From: Chitinimonas koreensis
GTDB taxonomy: Bacteria > Pseudomonadota > Gammaproteobacteria > Burkholderiales > Chitinimonadaceae
Reading direction: 5' to 3'
Assembly (NCBI RefSeq): GCF_014353015.1
Contig: NZ_CP060704.1
Coordinates: 3,683,001 to 3,747,000, forward strand
DNA: 64,000 nucleotides
The notes beneath the pieces were generated by a model, which had not been told where the DNA came from, made no database searches, and saw only the letters and a program-made list of their open reading frames with translations. Position numbers and translations under genes: made by a program. Below are positions 42,895 to 52,773 of the stretch, one piece after another; within the stretch, counting starts at the first letter, position 1; each line of letters opens with the position of its first letter.

Positions 42895-44060
42895 TCAGCG
42901 CCCCGCCTTGCCCGCCCGAGCAACCACCAGGCCAGCCCGCCCGCCACCAGCCCCCAGAAGGCCGAGCCGATGCCGGCCAGGCTCATGCCCGAGGCGGTGA
43001 CCAGGAAAGTGATCAGCGCCGGCTCGCGCTGGGCCTCCTCGCGCACCGCCAGCGCCAGGCCGCTGGCCAGCGCGCCGAACAGCGCGATGCCGGCCACCGC
43101 CAGCACCAGTTCCTTGGGAAAGGCCGCGAACAGCGCGCCGACCGAGCCGCCGAGCAGGCCCAGCAGCAGGTAGAAGCCGCCGGCCGCCACCGCGGCGAGG
43201 TAGCGCTTGGCCGGATCCTCGTGCGCCTCGCGGCCCATGCAGATGGCCGCGGTGATGGCCGCCAGGTTGAGCGCGAAGCAGCCGAACGGCGCCAGCACCA
43301 GGTTGACGAAGCCGGTCCAGCCGATCAGCGGCGAGATCGGCGGGTGGTAGCCCGAAGAGCGCAGCACTGCCACGCCGGGGATGTTCTGCGAGGCCATGGT
43401 GACCACGAACAGCGGGATGCCGACGCCGATCAGCACGGCCGGCTCGAACACCGGCGTGGTCCAGATCGGGGTGGCGATGTCCCAGTGCAGGCCTTCGGGC
43501 CGGATCAGGCCGAAGAAGGCCGCCAGCGCGACGCCGACCGCCAGCACGCCGACCACCGCGTAGCGCGGCGCCAGCCGCTTCAGCACGAGGTAGGTGAAGA
43601 ACATCGGCAGCACCAGCTCGATGCGGCCCTGCAGCGAGACGAACACGTTCATGCCGAACTTGACCAGCACACCGGCCAGCATCGCCCCGGCGATCGACAG
43701 CGGGATATGGCGGATGGCGCGCTCGAACCAGCCGGTGACGCCGAACAGCGTGATCAGCGCGGCCGAGAACACGAAGGCGCCGACCGCCTCGCCCATGCCG
43801 TGGCCGGCCAGGCCGGTGGCCAGCAGCGCCGCGCCCGGCGTCGACCAGGCGGTGGCCACCGGCACCTTGTAGCGCAGCGACAGGCCGATGCAGGTCAGCC
43901 CCATGCCCAGGCCCAGCACCATCAGCCAGGAGGCGAGCTCGGCCGGCCCGGCGCCGGCCGCCTCGGCAGCCTGGAAGATGATGGCGGCCGAGCTGGTATA
44001 GCCGACCAGCACGGTGATGAAGCCGGCGGCCAGGGCCGGCAGCGGGATCAGTCTGGGCAT
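42895..44060 (-). CDS. benzoate/H+ symporter BenE family transporter (apparent frameshift at the 3' end)
   Basis: An inner-membrane transporter of about 388 aa with about twelve hydrophobic segments. Family motifs: AAGFITVLVGYTSSAAIIFQ, PVATAWSTPGAALLATGLAG, VVTMASQNIPGVAVLRSSGY and APFGCFALNLAAITAAICMG. BenE proteins import benzoate-like compounds, but paralogues with other substrates exist. As read, the frame misses the expected stop and runs to 42606 through the REPIN and antisense to the RTX gene. In the frame one base away, the sequence reads LLGR then GKAGR and stops at 42895, the normal length, so a missing G near 42915 is likely. Start ATG 44060. Confidence 0.85.
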
Positions 44061-44434
44061 CGATCGTCTCGGTGAAGTCGCTCGCCACCATAGCCCAGCG
44101 CGGCCGGCCGCGGCCCGGTACAGCAGGGCGGCCGCGGACGGCACAGTCGGCCCGGCAGCCGCATCGGACGGTCCGTCCGCCGCCGGTCGACCGCGGCGGC
44201 CGAAGCCCGCGCAGGGCCGCGACACGACCGGTCGTCGGCGACGAATGTCATTCGAATATGCCGTTGTGTTAACCTCCGCCGCCTTATGACATTGGCAAAA
44301 CCGCGAACCGGGCCAGAATCCGCCCCGAGGTGATGCGCCGGCGCCTGTTCAGGCCACGCAGATTCGGCCTGTCCGCCGCCTCCCGGCGATGGCCCGCCGG
44401 CCCGGTTCCAACCGCTCCGAAGCAAGGAAAGACG
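44061..44434. other. intergenic region between benE-like gene and pilY1
   Basis: 374 bp between divergent genes. The first 190 bp are very GC-rich, the part from 44240 to 44300 is less so and is the best place for the pilY1 promoter. No clear RpoN or sigma-70 boxes were found, and no gene. Confidence 0.5.
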
Positions 44435-47398
44435 ATGCGAAAGCGATTCCAGATCAAGCCGCTCTGCAACTGGGTATGCCTGGTGCTCGCCACCTACCCG
44501 GCCGCCGGTGCGCTCGCCGCCGAGCCCTACCCCGCGCTGCCGCCCACGCTGTCGACGGCCGTGACGCCGAACATCATGCTGTTCATCGACAACTCGGGCA
44601 GTATGGCCGACCCGCCCAAGGCCGGCGAAGCCAAGAAGATCGAGACCGCGCGCAAGGTGGCCACCAACCTGGTGTCGGACCCGGCCAACCGCAAGCTGCG
44701 CTGGGGCCTGTTCTCGTTCCACCCGCAGGAGAACGCCAAGGCCGGCATCCTGCAGTCCGCCATCAAGGAGCGGACCGGCGACGCCGAGCTGAAGGAGCTG
44801 ACCGACAAGATCGCCGGCCTGAACCCGGACACCTGGACGCCCCTGGCCGAAGCCACCTACGAGATGAGCCGCTACTGGCGCGGCATGGACAGCTTCTACT
44901 GGAAGAACACCAGCTACACCTCGCCGATCCAGTACCGCTGCCAGAAGAACTTCCAGATCATCATCACCGACGGCGAGCCGACCCAGGACGACACCTTCGC
45001 CAGCGATACGCAGGATCCGACGCGCAAGGGCTATTCGAACGCGCTCAACGGCATGACCCGCCACGCCTTCGAGCAGGATCTGCGCGATACCACCGCGCTG
45101 GACCTGGACAAGAAGTCGTTCAACGACACGCGCTTCCCGCAGCAGAACGTCAGCAGCTACACCGTCGGCTTCGCGGTCGACTACCCGCTGCTCAAGCTGG
45201 CGGCCGAGGAGGCCGGCGGCAAGTACTTCACCGCCACCGGCGAGAAGGAATTGTCCGACTCGCTCAACAACGCGGTAGCCAGCATCGTCTCGTCGACCTC
45301 GAACGCCGGCGGCGTGGCGGTGCAGTCCGACGTGCTGACGGCCGGCAACTACGTCTACCAGCCGGTGTTCAACCCGAGCGACTGGCATGGCGAGCTGCGC
45401 CGCTACGGCCTTTCCGCCAACGGCACCATCGACTTCGCCAGCAAGCTCGACGCCAACGCCGTGCTCAATGCCCGCAAGACCGCCCGCTCGATCTACACCT
45501 CCAAGGTGATCAAGGGCGTCAGCAGCAGCTTCACCTTCGACGACACGAACGGCCTCGTCGCCATGACGGCCACCCAGAAGTCCTTGCTCGGCGCAGACGA
45601 TACCGAGCGCAAGAAGGTGATCAACTACCTGCGCGGCACCGACCAGACCGGCATGCGCAAGCGCACCAACAAGCTCGGCGACATCGTCGACGCCCAGCCC
45701 TCGGTGGTCGGCAAGCCGCTCGGCTATACCACCGACCCCGACTATCCCGCCTTCCAGACCATCCACGCCAACCGCAGCATGGTGTTCATCGGCGCCAACG
45801 ACGGCATGCTGCACGGCTTCGCCTGGTCCGACATGAGCGAGCTGTTCGGCTATATCCCGGCCGCGGTCTACCCTCACCTGAAGGATCTGACCAAGACCAC
45901 CTACGGCCAGGCCGGCACGCCGCACACTTATCACGTCAACGGCCAGACCCGGCAGGAAGACGTCAAGATCGGCGACAACTGGACCACCATGCTGGTCGGC
46001 GGCCTGGGCCAGGGCGGCCAGGGCTATTTCGCCATCGACGCGACCCGCGCCGACAACTTCGCCAGGGCCGCCGACACGGTGAAGTGGGAGTGGAACGACC
46101 AGAGCGACAGTTCGGTCGGCTATACCTTCGCCACGCCGCTGATCTACAACGTGCGCATCTCGGAGAACGAGGTGAAGCCGGCCGCCATCCTGGCCAACGG
46201 CTACAACAACGACTACGACGACAGCGCGGTCGGCGGCAGCAAGAACGCCAGCCGGACCTCGGCGCTCTACTTGGTCGACGTCGCCACCGGCGTGCCGATC
46301 AAGACCTTCGTGCTGCCGGCCGGCAGCACCGGCCTGTCCTCGCCGGCCGGCGTCGACTACGGCCAGGACGGCATCCTCGACCTCATCTACGTCGGCGACG
46401 AGAACGGCAACCTGTGGCGCTTCGACGTCACCGACAACGGCGCCTACAAGATCGAGCCCAAGCTGATCTTCACCGCGCCGGCCAACCAGCCGATCGTGAT
46501 GCGGCCGGCCATCGTGCCGATCACCGAGAGCACCAAGGGCACGCCAGTCGGCAACATGGTGCTGTTCGGCACCGGCCGGCTGCTGACCGAGGCCGACCGC
46601 GGCGACACCAACCAGCAGGCGCTGTACGGCGTGCTCGACAAGCTGGAGGAAAACCCGAAGGTGATCACCCAGGCCTCGCTGGTCGAGCAGACCGTGACCG
46701 GCACCGCCACCGTCTCCACGCCCGGCATGCGCGCCGGCAACTACCGCAAGGTGTCGGAAAACGCGCTCGAAGTGACCAGCGAAAAGGAAACCAAGCTCGG
46801 CTGGTACATGAACCTGCCGGTGTCGACCGAGCGGCTGGTCGCCTCGCCGCTGGCCTTCAACGACAAGGTGATCTTCAGCACCGGCATCACCTCTTCCAGC
46901 GAGAAGTGCCTGCCCGGCGGCAAGGGCTGGATCATGGGCCTGAATCCGCTGACCGGCTCGGTCACCATGGATGCGCGCCGCAAGGTGCCGTACAGCTTTC
47001 TCGACCTCAACCTCGACAACAAGGCGAGCTCGGCCGACCAGATCCCGTTCTCCGGCACCAACAGCTACGTCAGCGGCTACGAGATGGACGGCATCCCGAC
47101 CGAATCGGCCTTCGCCGCCAAGTCGCTCAAGGTCACCGCGCCGGCGGTCGACGACAGCGGCCTGGGCAACGCCGGCGCGGTCATCGCGCTGCGCGAGGCC
47201 AACGCGATGGGCGTCTACACCGCCTACGGCCCGAACGGCACCAAGACCGGCAAGCCGATCAAGCGTCCCAATCCGGACGGCGCCGGCCTGTTCGCCAACG
47301 GCACGCTGGGCAAGGACGACCTGTCGACCGCCAACCTGGTCAGCCCCAGCAGCGGCGTGAAGATCGAGCGCGTGACCTGGCGGGAGATCGTGCAATGA
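44435..47398 (+). CDS. pilY1: type IV pilus adhesin/assembly protein PilY1 (PilC-like)
   Basis: Pilus-tip adhesin and assembly factor of 987 aa. Signal peptide at 1-29 (cleavage after ALAA). A von Willebrand A domain starts with the MIDAS NIMLFIDNSGSMADPP near residue 45 and includes NFQIIITDGEPTQDDT. The C-terminal half is the PilC/PilY1 beta-propeller: GANDGMLHGFAWSDMSELFG, YIPAAVYPHL, and a calcium-binding DYGQDGILDLIYVGDENGNL. AAGGAA precedes ATG 44435. Its TGA overlaps the fimT start. Here pilY1 is the first gene of the minor pilin operon, whereas in Pseudomonas it lies near the end. Confidence 0.95.
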   Translation: MRKRFQIKPLCNWVCLVLATYPAAGALAAEPYPALPPTLSTAVTPNIMLFIDNSGSMADPPKAGEAKKIETARKVATNLVSDPANRKLRWGLFSFHPQENAKAGILQSAIKERTGDAELKELTDKIAGLNPDTWTPLAEATYEMSRYWRGMDSFYWKNTSYTSPIQYRCQKNFQIIITDGEPTQDDTFASDTQDPTRKGYSNALNGMTRHAFEQDLRDTTALDLDKKSFNDTRFPQQNVSSYTVGFAVDYPLLKLAAEEAGGKYFTATGEKELSDSLNNAVASIVSSTSNAGGVAVQSDVLTAGNYVYQPVFNPSDWHGELRRYGLSANGTIDFASKLDANAVLNARKTARSIYTSKVIKGVSSSFTFDDTNGLVAMTATQKSLLGADDTERKKVINYLRGTDQTGMRKRTNKLGDIVDAQPSVVGKPLGYTTDPDYPAFQTIHANRSMVFIGANDGMLHGFAWSDMSELFGYIPAAVYPHLKDLTKTTYGQAGTPHTYHVNGQTRQEDVKIGDNWTTMLVGGLGQGGQGYFAIDATRADNFARAADTVKWEWNDQSDSSVGYTFATPLIYNVRISENEVKPAAILANGYNNDYDDSAVGGSKNASRTSALYLVDVATGVPIKTFVLPAGSTGLSSPAGVDYGQDGILDLIYVGDENGNLWRFDVTDNGAYKIEPKLIFTAPANQPIVMRPAIVPITESTKGTPVGNMVLFGTGRLLTEADRGDTNQQALYGVLDKLEENPKVITQASLVEQTVTGTATVSTPGMRAGNYRKVSENALEVTSEKETKLGWYMNLPVSTERLVASPLAFNDKVIFSTGITSSSEKCLPGGKGWIMGLNPLTGSVTMDARRKVPYSFLDLNLDNKASSADQIPFSGTNSYVSGYEMDGIPTESAFAAKSLKVTAPAVDDSGLGNAGAVIALREANAMGVYTAYGPNGTKTGKPIKRPNPDGAGLFANGTLGKDDLSTANLVSPSSGVKIERVTWREIVQ

Positions 47399-47904
47399 GC
47401 ACGCCTGTCCGCAACCGCCGCGGCCAGCGCGGCATGACGCTGATCGAGATGGCCATGGTGCTGGCCATCATCTCGATCGTCGCCGCGATCGCCGCGCCGC
47501 CGATGGCGCTGTTCGTCAACGACGCGCGGCTGTCGAGCCAGACCAACCAGCTGGTCGCCAGCCTCAATGCCGCGCGGCTCGAGGCGATCACGCGGCGCAC
47601 CACGGTCACCGTCTGCCAGACCGCCGCGCCCAACAGCGCCACCGCCTGCTCCACCTCGGGCACCAGCGATTGGTCGAATGGCTGGATCGCCATGACCGCC
47701 GGCGGCACGGTGCTGCGCCGCGTCCACCCGAGCCCCAATCTGGTGGTCACCACCACGTCGGCCAGCACTTCCTTCGGCCCGACGCTGGGGAACAGCACGA
47801 CCGCCAGCTACAAGCTGTGCATCAAGGGCGCCAAGGAGCACGAGGTCCTGGTCGCGCCGTCGGGCCGGGTGACCCAGAAGGTCAACAACTCCGTCTGTTC
47901 GTGA
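47395..47904 (+). CDS. fimT: minor pseudopilin, GspH/FimT family
   Basis: A 169-aa prepilin. The leader ends RRGQRG before MTLIEMAMVLAIISIVAAIA, a type III signal with Glu at mature position 5, cut by PilD. A FimT/GspH-type body follows with two pairs of cysteines (VCQTAAPNSATAC, KLCIKG, NSVCS). The ATG overlaps the pilY1 stop, so it is translated with it. Confidence 0.93.
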   Translation: MSTPVRNRRGQRGMTLIEMAMVLAIISIVAAIAAPPMALFVNDARLSSQTNQLVASLNAARLEAITRRTTVTVCQTAAPNSATACSTSGTSDWSNGWIAMTAGGTVLRRVHPSPNLVVTTTSASTSFGPTLGNSTTASYKLCIKGAKEHEVLVAPSGRVTQKVNNSVCS

Positions 47905-47983
47905 GCCTGCGGCGGCGGGCCGGGGCGCGCGCCGCTCCGCCCGGACACGGACGTTTCAACCCAGCAGTACAGGAATACGCAAC

Positions 47984-48499
47984 ATGACCCACACGCTAAA
48001 GCGGCAACGCGGCATCTCGCTGATCGAGGTGCTGGTGTCGCTCATGATCCTGGCGCTCGGCCTCCTGGGCCTGTCGGGCCTGCAATCGCGCGCCATGCTG
48101 ACCGGCCAGAGCAGCTACTACCGCAGCATCGCCGCCGACCTCGCGGCCGACCTGGCCGAGCGCATCCGCGCCAACCGCTCGCCCTACCTCGCCAGCGCCG
48201 ACGCCGACGCGATCACGCTGCCGCCCGACTTCGCCCGCTGTGCGCGCGCAAGCGACGGCACGCTGAGCTGCGGTGCCCAGACCGGCGGCCGCGCCGCCTA
48301 TCAGGTCGCGGCCGAAATGGCGGCCTGGAACGCCTCGCTCAGCAACAGCCTGCCCAACGCCTCGTTCACGCTCACCTCCGGCCCGGGCAGCAGCACCGGC
48401 CTGCTGCGCTACGTGCTGACCATCAACTGGGCCGACAACCGCGGCAAGACCAGCTCCACCGACACGGCGGCAACCAGCTACATCACGGTGATCGAATGA
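47984..48499 (+). CDS. pilV: type IV pilus modification/minor pilin PilV
   Basis: A 171-aa prepilin: LKRQRG before ISLIEVLVSLMILALGLLGL, the PilV N-terminus, then SGLQSRAMLTGQSSYYRSIA, and the conserved DLAERIRANR segment. Minor pilin of the priming complex at the pilus base or tip. Stop overlaps the pilW start (ATGA). Confidence 0.94.
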   Translation: MTHTLKRQRGISLIEVLVSLMILALGLLGLSGLQSRAMLTGQSSYYRSIAADLAADLAERIRANRSPYLASADADAITLPPDFARCARASDGTLSCGAQTGGRAAYQVAAEMAAWNASLSNSLPNASFTLTSGPGSSTGLLRYVLTINWADNRGKTSSTDTAATSYITVIE

Positions 48500-49290
48500 T
48501 GGCCTATCGCAAGCAGACGGGTTTCACCCTGATCGAACTGATGATCTCGGTGGTCATCGCGCTGGTGGTGCTGCTCGGCGTCTCCAATCTCTACCTCGGC
48601 ACGCGGCAGACCAACAAGATCCAGACCATGCAGAGCCGGCTGTCGGAGGACGGCCGCTTCGCGGTCAGCATGCTGCAACGGATGATCGGCCAGGCCGGTT
48701 ACCGCAACAGCCCGAACCTGGCGGTCAACGCCAACCGGCTGACGCCGGGTACCGGCAGCGCCAGCACCACCAGCGCCACCGTGCAGTTCACCGCCGACGG
48801 CAACAACCAGATCGGCTGTCCCGGCACCGTCGCCGCGGCCGGCGCGTACACCGCGGTGATCAACTTCGCCGCCAACGCGCTCACCTGCACCGCCGGCGGC
48901 ACCAGCACCAGCTGGCTGGCCGGCGCCGGCAGCGGCGCCGGCGGCAGCTCGGACGTGGTCGACTTCCGCCTGCAATACGGCGTGGACGCCAACGACGCGG
49001 TGCCCGCCACGCCGGCCGACTACGGCTGCGGCGCCACCGCCGCCAACCCGACGCTGCGCGTGCGCGACTGCATCGCCGACAGCTATGTGAGCGCCCTCAC
49101 CGGCGGCCAGACCAGCGACCAGATCGTCAGCGTGCGCGCCTGCATCGTGCTGCGCAGCGAGCAGTCCGACAGCCGGGTGGTCAAGCGCGCCGCCTACAAC
49201 AACTGCAGCGGCACCGCCATCGCCAATTCGCAGAACGACGGCCGGCTGTACCGCACCTTCAACACCACCGTCCTCATCAAGAATTTCTGA
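48496..49290 (+). CDS. pilW: minor pilin PilW
   Basis: A 264-aa prepilin: YRKQTG before FTLIELMISVVIALVVLLGV. The RLSEDGRFAVSMLQRMIGQA and GYRN segment is typical of PilW. It has a long Ala/Gly/Thr-rich central region and cysteines at the C-terminal half. Coupled to pilV; 9 bp before pilX. Confidence 0.94.
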   Translation: MMAYRKQTGFTLIELMISVVIALVVLLGVSNLYLGTRQTNKIQTMQSRLSEDGRFAVSMLQRMIGQAGYRNSPNLAVNANRLTPGTGSASTTSATVQFTADGNNQIGCPGTVAAAGAYTAVINFAANALTCTAGGTSTSWLAGAGSGAGGSSDVVDFRLQYGVDANDAVPATPADYGCGATAANPTLRVRDCIADSYVSALTGGQTSDQIVSVRACIVLRSEQSDSRVVKRAAYNNCSGTAIANSQNDGRLYRTFNTTVLIKNF

Positions 49291-49299
49291 GCATCGATC

Positions 49300-49806
49300 A
49301 TGGCTTGCACACCCACCCGGCAACGCGGCTTCGTCCTCATCGTCTCGCTGATCTTCCTGGTCGCGATCACCGTCCTGGTGGTCGGCGGCATGAAGGGCTC
49401 CATCCTGGGCGAGCGGATGGCCGGCAGCCACATGGACCGCACCCGGGCCTACCAGGCGGCCGAACAGGCGCTGCGCCTGGGCGAGGCCGCACTGCAGGCC
49501 CGGGCCGACGCCTGCGTCTCGGGCTGTACCGACACCACCGCCCGCTCCGGCATCGGCGCACAGAGCAACACCATTCCGACCGGCTGGACGGCCACCAATG
49601 CCTCGATCGGCGTGCGCGACAGCGCCACCACCGGCGCCAACGCCAATCAGACCAAGGCCGAATTCCTGGTCAACCTGCTGCCCGACACCCTGCTCCCGGC
49701 CAGCCGGAACGGCTGCAAGGCCTACAGCATCATGGGCCGCGGTTCGGGCCGGGCGGCCGCCACCGCCGTCCTGCTGCAGACCGTGGTCTTCGTCTGCCCC
49801 CTCTAG
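49300..49806 (+). CDS. pilX: minor pilin PilX
   Basis: A 168-aa protein: TRQRG before FVLIVSLIFLVAITVLVVGG, the PilX N-terminus. Glu5 is absent, as is common in PilX (GspK-like) tip pilins. Then MAGSHMDRTRAYQAAEQALR, the conserved family helix, and QTKAEFLVNLLP. Part of the pilV-pilW-pilX priming set. Confidence 0.93.
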   Translation: MACTPTRQRGFVLIVSLIFLVAITVLVVGGMKGSILGERMAGSHMDRTRAYQAAEQALRLGEAALQARADACVSGCTDTTARSGIGAQSNTIPTGWTATNASIGVRDSATTGANANQTKAEFLVNLLPDTLLPASRNGCKAYSIMGRGSGRAAATAVLLQTVVFVCPL

Positions 49807-49828
49807 TCCCCAGCCCGCCCCATCCCCG

Positions 49829-50227
49829 ATGAATACGCACATCCAGTCCAAGCGCCGCGCCGAGCGCGGCTTCACCCTGATCGAGCTGATGATGGTGATC
49901 GCCATCATCGGCATCCTGGCCGGCGTCGCGATCCCGGCCTATTCCCGGCACCTGATCAAGGTGCGGCGCACCGATGCGCAGCAGACGCTGGTCAGCCAGG
50001 CCCAGGCGATGGAGCGCTACTACACCAGCAACGGCCAGTACGTGAGCTCCGGCACCACCTGCGGCCCGGCCAATCCGGCGTCCAGCAGCTACTACGACTT
50101 CAGCGCGAACTGCACCGCGACCACCTTCACCCTGACCGCGACGCCGAAGACGACCAACTCGCAGAAGGACGACGGCAACCAGACGCTCGACAATACCGGC
50201 GCACGCACGGGGACCTGGGCGGGTTGA
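49829..50227 (+). CDS. pilE: minor type IV pilin PilE
   Basis: A 132-aa pilin: KRRAERG before FTLIELMMVIAIIGILAGVA, then IPAYSRHLIKVRRTDAQQTL and AQAMERYYTSNGQYV, the PilE/TapA-type minor pilin signature, with two cysteines (TTCGPAN, ANCTATT) forming a likely disulphide. It ends the pilY1-fimT-pilV-pilW-pilX-pilE operon, 22 bp after pilX. The REPIN at 50280 follows and may act as the transcript end. Confidence 0.93.
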   Translation: MNTHIQSKRRAERGFTLIELMMVIAIIGILAGVAIPAYSRHLIKVRRTDAQQTLVSQAQAMERYYTSNGQYVSSGTTCGPANPASSSYYDFSANCTATTFTLTATPKTTNSQKDDGNQTLDNTGARTGTWAG

Positions 50228-50279
50228 TGGCCAGGTGCATGTGCGTTTCGCTCCAAGCCAGGGCGGAACGCACTGCCCC

Positions 50280-50365
50280 GTAGGAGCGGCTTCAGCCGCG
50301 AATCGCCGAGTACCTCAATGGCCGCCGCTAGCGCCACGGCCATTCGCGGCTGAAGCCGCTCCTAC
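50280..50365. repeat. REP doublet (REPIN), copy 5
   Basis: gtaggagcggcttcagccgc ... gcggctgaagccgctcctac, with the longest spacer (~38 bp) of the five. Lies between the convergent pilE and the acetyl-CoA hydrolase gene. Confidence 0.93.
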
Positions 50366-50427
50366 GGGGCCGCGCCTGCGGCCAAGCGCGCATTGCGCCA
50401 AGCCTCGATCACCGCCTTCGGCCGGGT

Positions 50428-52539
50428 TCACAGATTGCCGATGAACAGGCGCCGCAGCAGCAAGGCCTTCAAGCCATCGGCCTCATCGAGGCCGAGCCGC
50501 TCGAGCCAGGCCGGCGGCACCGGCTTGTCGGCGAACAGGCCCTTGAGCGCCGACCGCGCCAGTTCGAGCGGGCTGTCGGCCGCCGCGCGCATGCGCTGCA
50601 TCACGTCGATCAGCGCCAGCTCGTCGGCGGTGAAATCGGTGCCGAACGGGTAGTCGGGCAACAGCCCGGCCGCCTGCGCCGGCGCCAGCGTGTCCGCCAG
50701 CCGCCCGGGCAGGTTGTGGCGATGCTGCTCGGGCAGGCTCCAGTCGGCGTCGAGCTTGCCGTTCACCTTGGCCGCCACGATCAGCTCGTCCTGGAAGCGG
50801 CTGTCGGCCACCGCCAGCAGGCGCTTCACCACCTCGCCGTCGGGCTGGCCGCGCAGGTCGGCCACGCCGTATTCGGTCACCACGATGTCGCGCAGATGGC
50901 GCGGGATGGTCGCGTGGCCGTACTTCCACAGGATGTTGGAACGCACCTCGCCGGCCGCTTCGCGGGTGGCGCGCAGCAGCAGCACCGAGCGCGCATCGGG
51001 CAGCGCGTGCGCCATCGCGACGAAGTTGTACTGGCCGCCGACGCCCGACACCACCTGGCCGTCCTCGAGCGCGTCCGATACCGCCGCGCCGAGCAGCGTG
51101 ACCATCATGGTGGTGTTCATGAAACTGGCCCGCCGCCGCTGCGCGCGCTTGAGCGCGGTGTCGCCGTCGAGCTGGTTGATGAAGTCGATCCGGTGCATGT
51201 CGATCGCGGCGCGCTGCTCGGCCGGCAGCGCATGCAGGCGCCGGTAGAAATCGGCCGGGCCGAGGAAGAAGCCGCCGTGCAGCACCACCCCGCCGGCCAG
51301 CCGCTCGCCCAGGAGGCCCGAGCCGATCGCGGCCAGCGCGGCCGGATCGTCGAGCACGGCGGCGTAGCGGCGGCCGTCGAACACCAGCTCGCCGGACTCC
51401 AGCCGTACCCCGGCGCGCAGGATGCCCAGGCGCAGCAGGAAATCCACGTCCGCCGCCGACAAGGGCGAGCCGATCCGGCCGGCCTGGCGCAGCGCCACCA
51501 GCGTATCGGCCGACACCGCCTCGCCGATGCGGCCGCCGTCGAGCAGCCCCTGCAGCACCGCGTCGTCGTAGACGCGCCGCCGCACGATGCCGGCGTCGAT
51601 CAGCCGCATCAGGCCGTTGACGAACATCTCCGAGCAACCGTACAGCCCGTCGGCGAAGCGGCCGAGCTCGCGGCCCGCCTCCCCCGCGCCGAGCGCGGCC
51701 AGCAGCGCGCGGAACTCGCCGTTGTGCCGCTCGCGCACGATCAGCGCCTGGGCGATCGCGTCGCCGAGCGCGCCGATGCCGATCTGCAGCGTGCCGCCGT
51801 CGCGCACCAGGCTGGCGGCGTGGAGGCCGATCGCGTAGTCCTGCGGCGTGACCTTCATGTTGGGCGGCGCGAACAGCCGGTGGCTGGCGGCCGGGTCGGT
51901 CACCACCAAGTCGAAGAAGTCCGCGCCGACCTCGGCGTGGTTGGGCATGAAGGGCAGTTCGCGATTGATCGCGCCGACGGTGAGGAAAGCGTGGCCCGGC
52001 AGCGCGGCCAGCCGCTCCTTCACCTCGAAGGTCAGGTCGGGATTGCTCGACAGCGAGTAGCGCGGACCGGCCTCGCCCTCGCACACGGCCACCGCCTGCG
52101 CCAGGAGGTTGACGCCGTGCAGCGCCATGTCGCGCGCGACGAAGGTGTAGTTGGTCGAGATGTGGCCCTGCTGCGCGGCGGCGTTGCCGAGGTAGTCGCC
52201 GGTCTTGAGGAAGAACTCGAGCACCTCGACGTTGGGCGGCAGCGCGCCGGCGCGCAGGTCGTTCACGTAGTCGAGGTCGGGATAGTCGCCGAACACCCGT
52301 TCGACGAAGGGCGCCAGGAAGTGGCGCTCGATGTCGCTGTGGCCGGCCGGCTTCTGCAGCGACAGCGCGGTGATGATCTTGAGCCGCCGCGACGGATCGG
52401 CCTTGATGCGGCGATACAGCGCGTTGAGCAGGGGATTGGGCTTGCCGATGCCGAGCGGCGTGCCGAGCACGATGTCGCCGGGCAGGCGGGCCAGCACGGC
52501 GTCGACGGCGGTTTCGAGGCTGTCGATGAAAACGGGCAC
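50428..52539 (-). CDS. acetyl-CoA hydrolase/transferase family protein
   Basis: A 703-aa protein of the class I CoA-transferase family. It contains KIITALSLQKPAG, GTLQIGIGALGDAIAQALIV and GLYGCSEMFVNGLMRLID. The C-terminal domain has GVGGQYNFVAMAHALPDARS, VTEYGVADLRGQPDGEVVKR and is recognisable as the AcetylCoA_hyd_C region; the FFLGPADFYRRLHALP segment is shared with long-form homologues. Likely moves CoA between short acids (for example succinate and acetate) or hydrolyses acetyl-CoA. The start is GTG 52539, 8 nt after AGGAG. No operon partner. Confidence 0.88.
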   Translation of the reverse strand: MPVFIDSLETAVDAVLARLPGDIVLGTPLGIGKPNPLLNALYRRIKADPSRRLKIITALSLQKPAGHSDIERHFLAPFVERVFGDYPDLDYVNDLRAGALPPNVEVLEFFLKTGDYLGNAAAQQGHISTNYTFVARDMALHGVNLLAQAVAVCEGEAGPRYSLSSNPDLTFEVKERLAALPGHAFLTVGAINRELPFMPNHAEVGADFFDLVVTDPAASHRLFAPPNMKVTPQDYAIGLHAASLVRDGGTLQIGIGALGDAIAQALIVRERHNGEFRALLAALGAGEAGRELGRFADGLYGCSEMFVNGLMRLIDAGIVRRRVYDDAVLQGLLDGGRIGEAVSADTLVALRQAGRIGSPLSAADVDFLLRLGILRAGVRLESGELVFDGRRYAAVLDDPAALAAIGSGLLGERLAGGVVLHGGFFLGPADFYRRLHALPAEQRAAIDMHRIDFINQLDGDTALKRAQRRRASFMNTTMMVTLLGAAVSDALEDGQVVSGVGGQYNFVAMAHALPDARSVLLLRATREAAGEVRSNILWKYGHATIPRHLRDIVVTEYGVADLRGQPDGEVVKRLLAVADSRFQDELIVAAKVNGKLDADWSLPEQHRHNLPGRLADTLAPAQAAGLLPDYPFGTDFTADELALIDVMQRMRAAADSPLELARSALKGLFADKPVPPAWLERLGLDEADGLKALLLRRLFIGNL

Positions 52540-52773
52540 GGAGCTTCTCCTGGCTGGAACGCCCGACACCGGGCGCGATGAGTGGAACGGCCGTGGCCGA
52601 CGGGCATGCAGGTTAACCACCGCGGCCGCGCCGGTCCATGCGCTGGCGCAAACCTCGTGCCGATCGGTCGGGCCGCGATCGGTCGGGCCGCGTCCGGTCG
52701 GCCATGCGCCGACACGGGCACCGGCCCGCCGGGACGGCGAACCGGGCCACGTGCTTGCGGCCTGCGTACCGGC

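Noticed and set aside
44048..47395. 1115-codon minus-strand open frame
   Set aside because: Complete antisense of pilY1, no domain and composition typical of a shadow frame.
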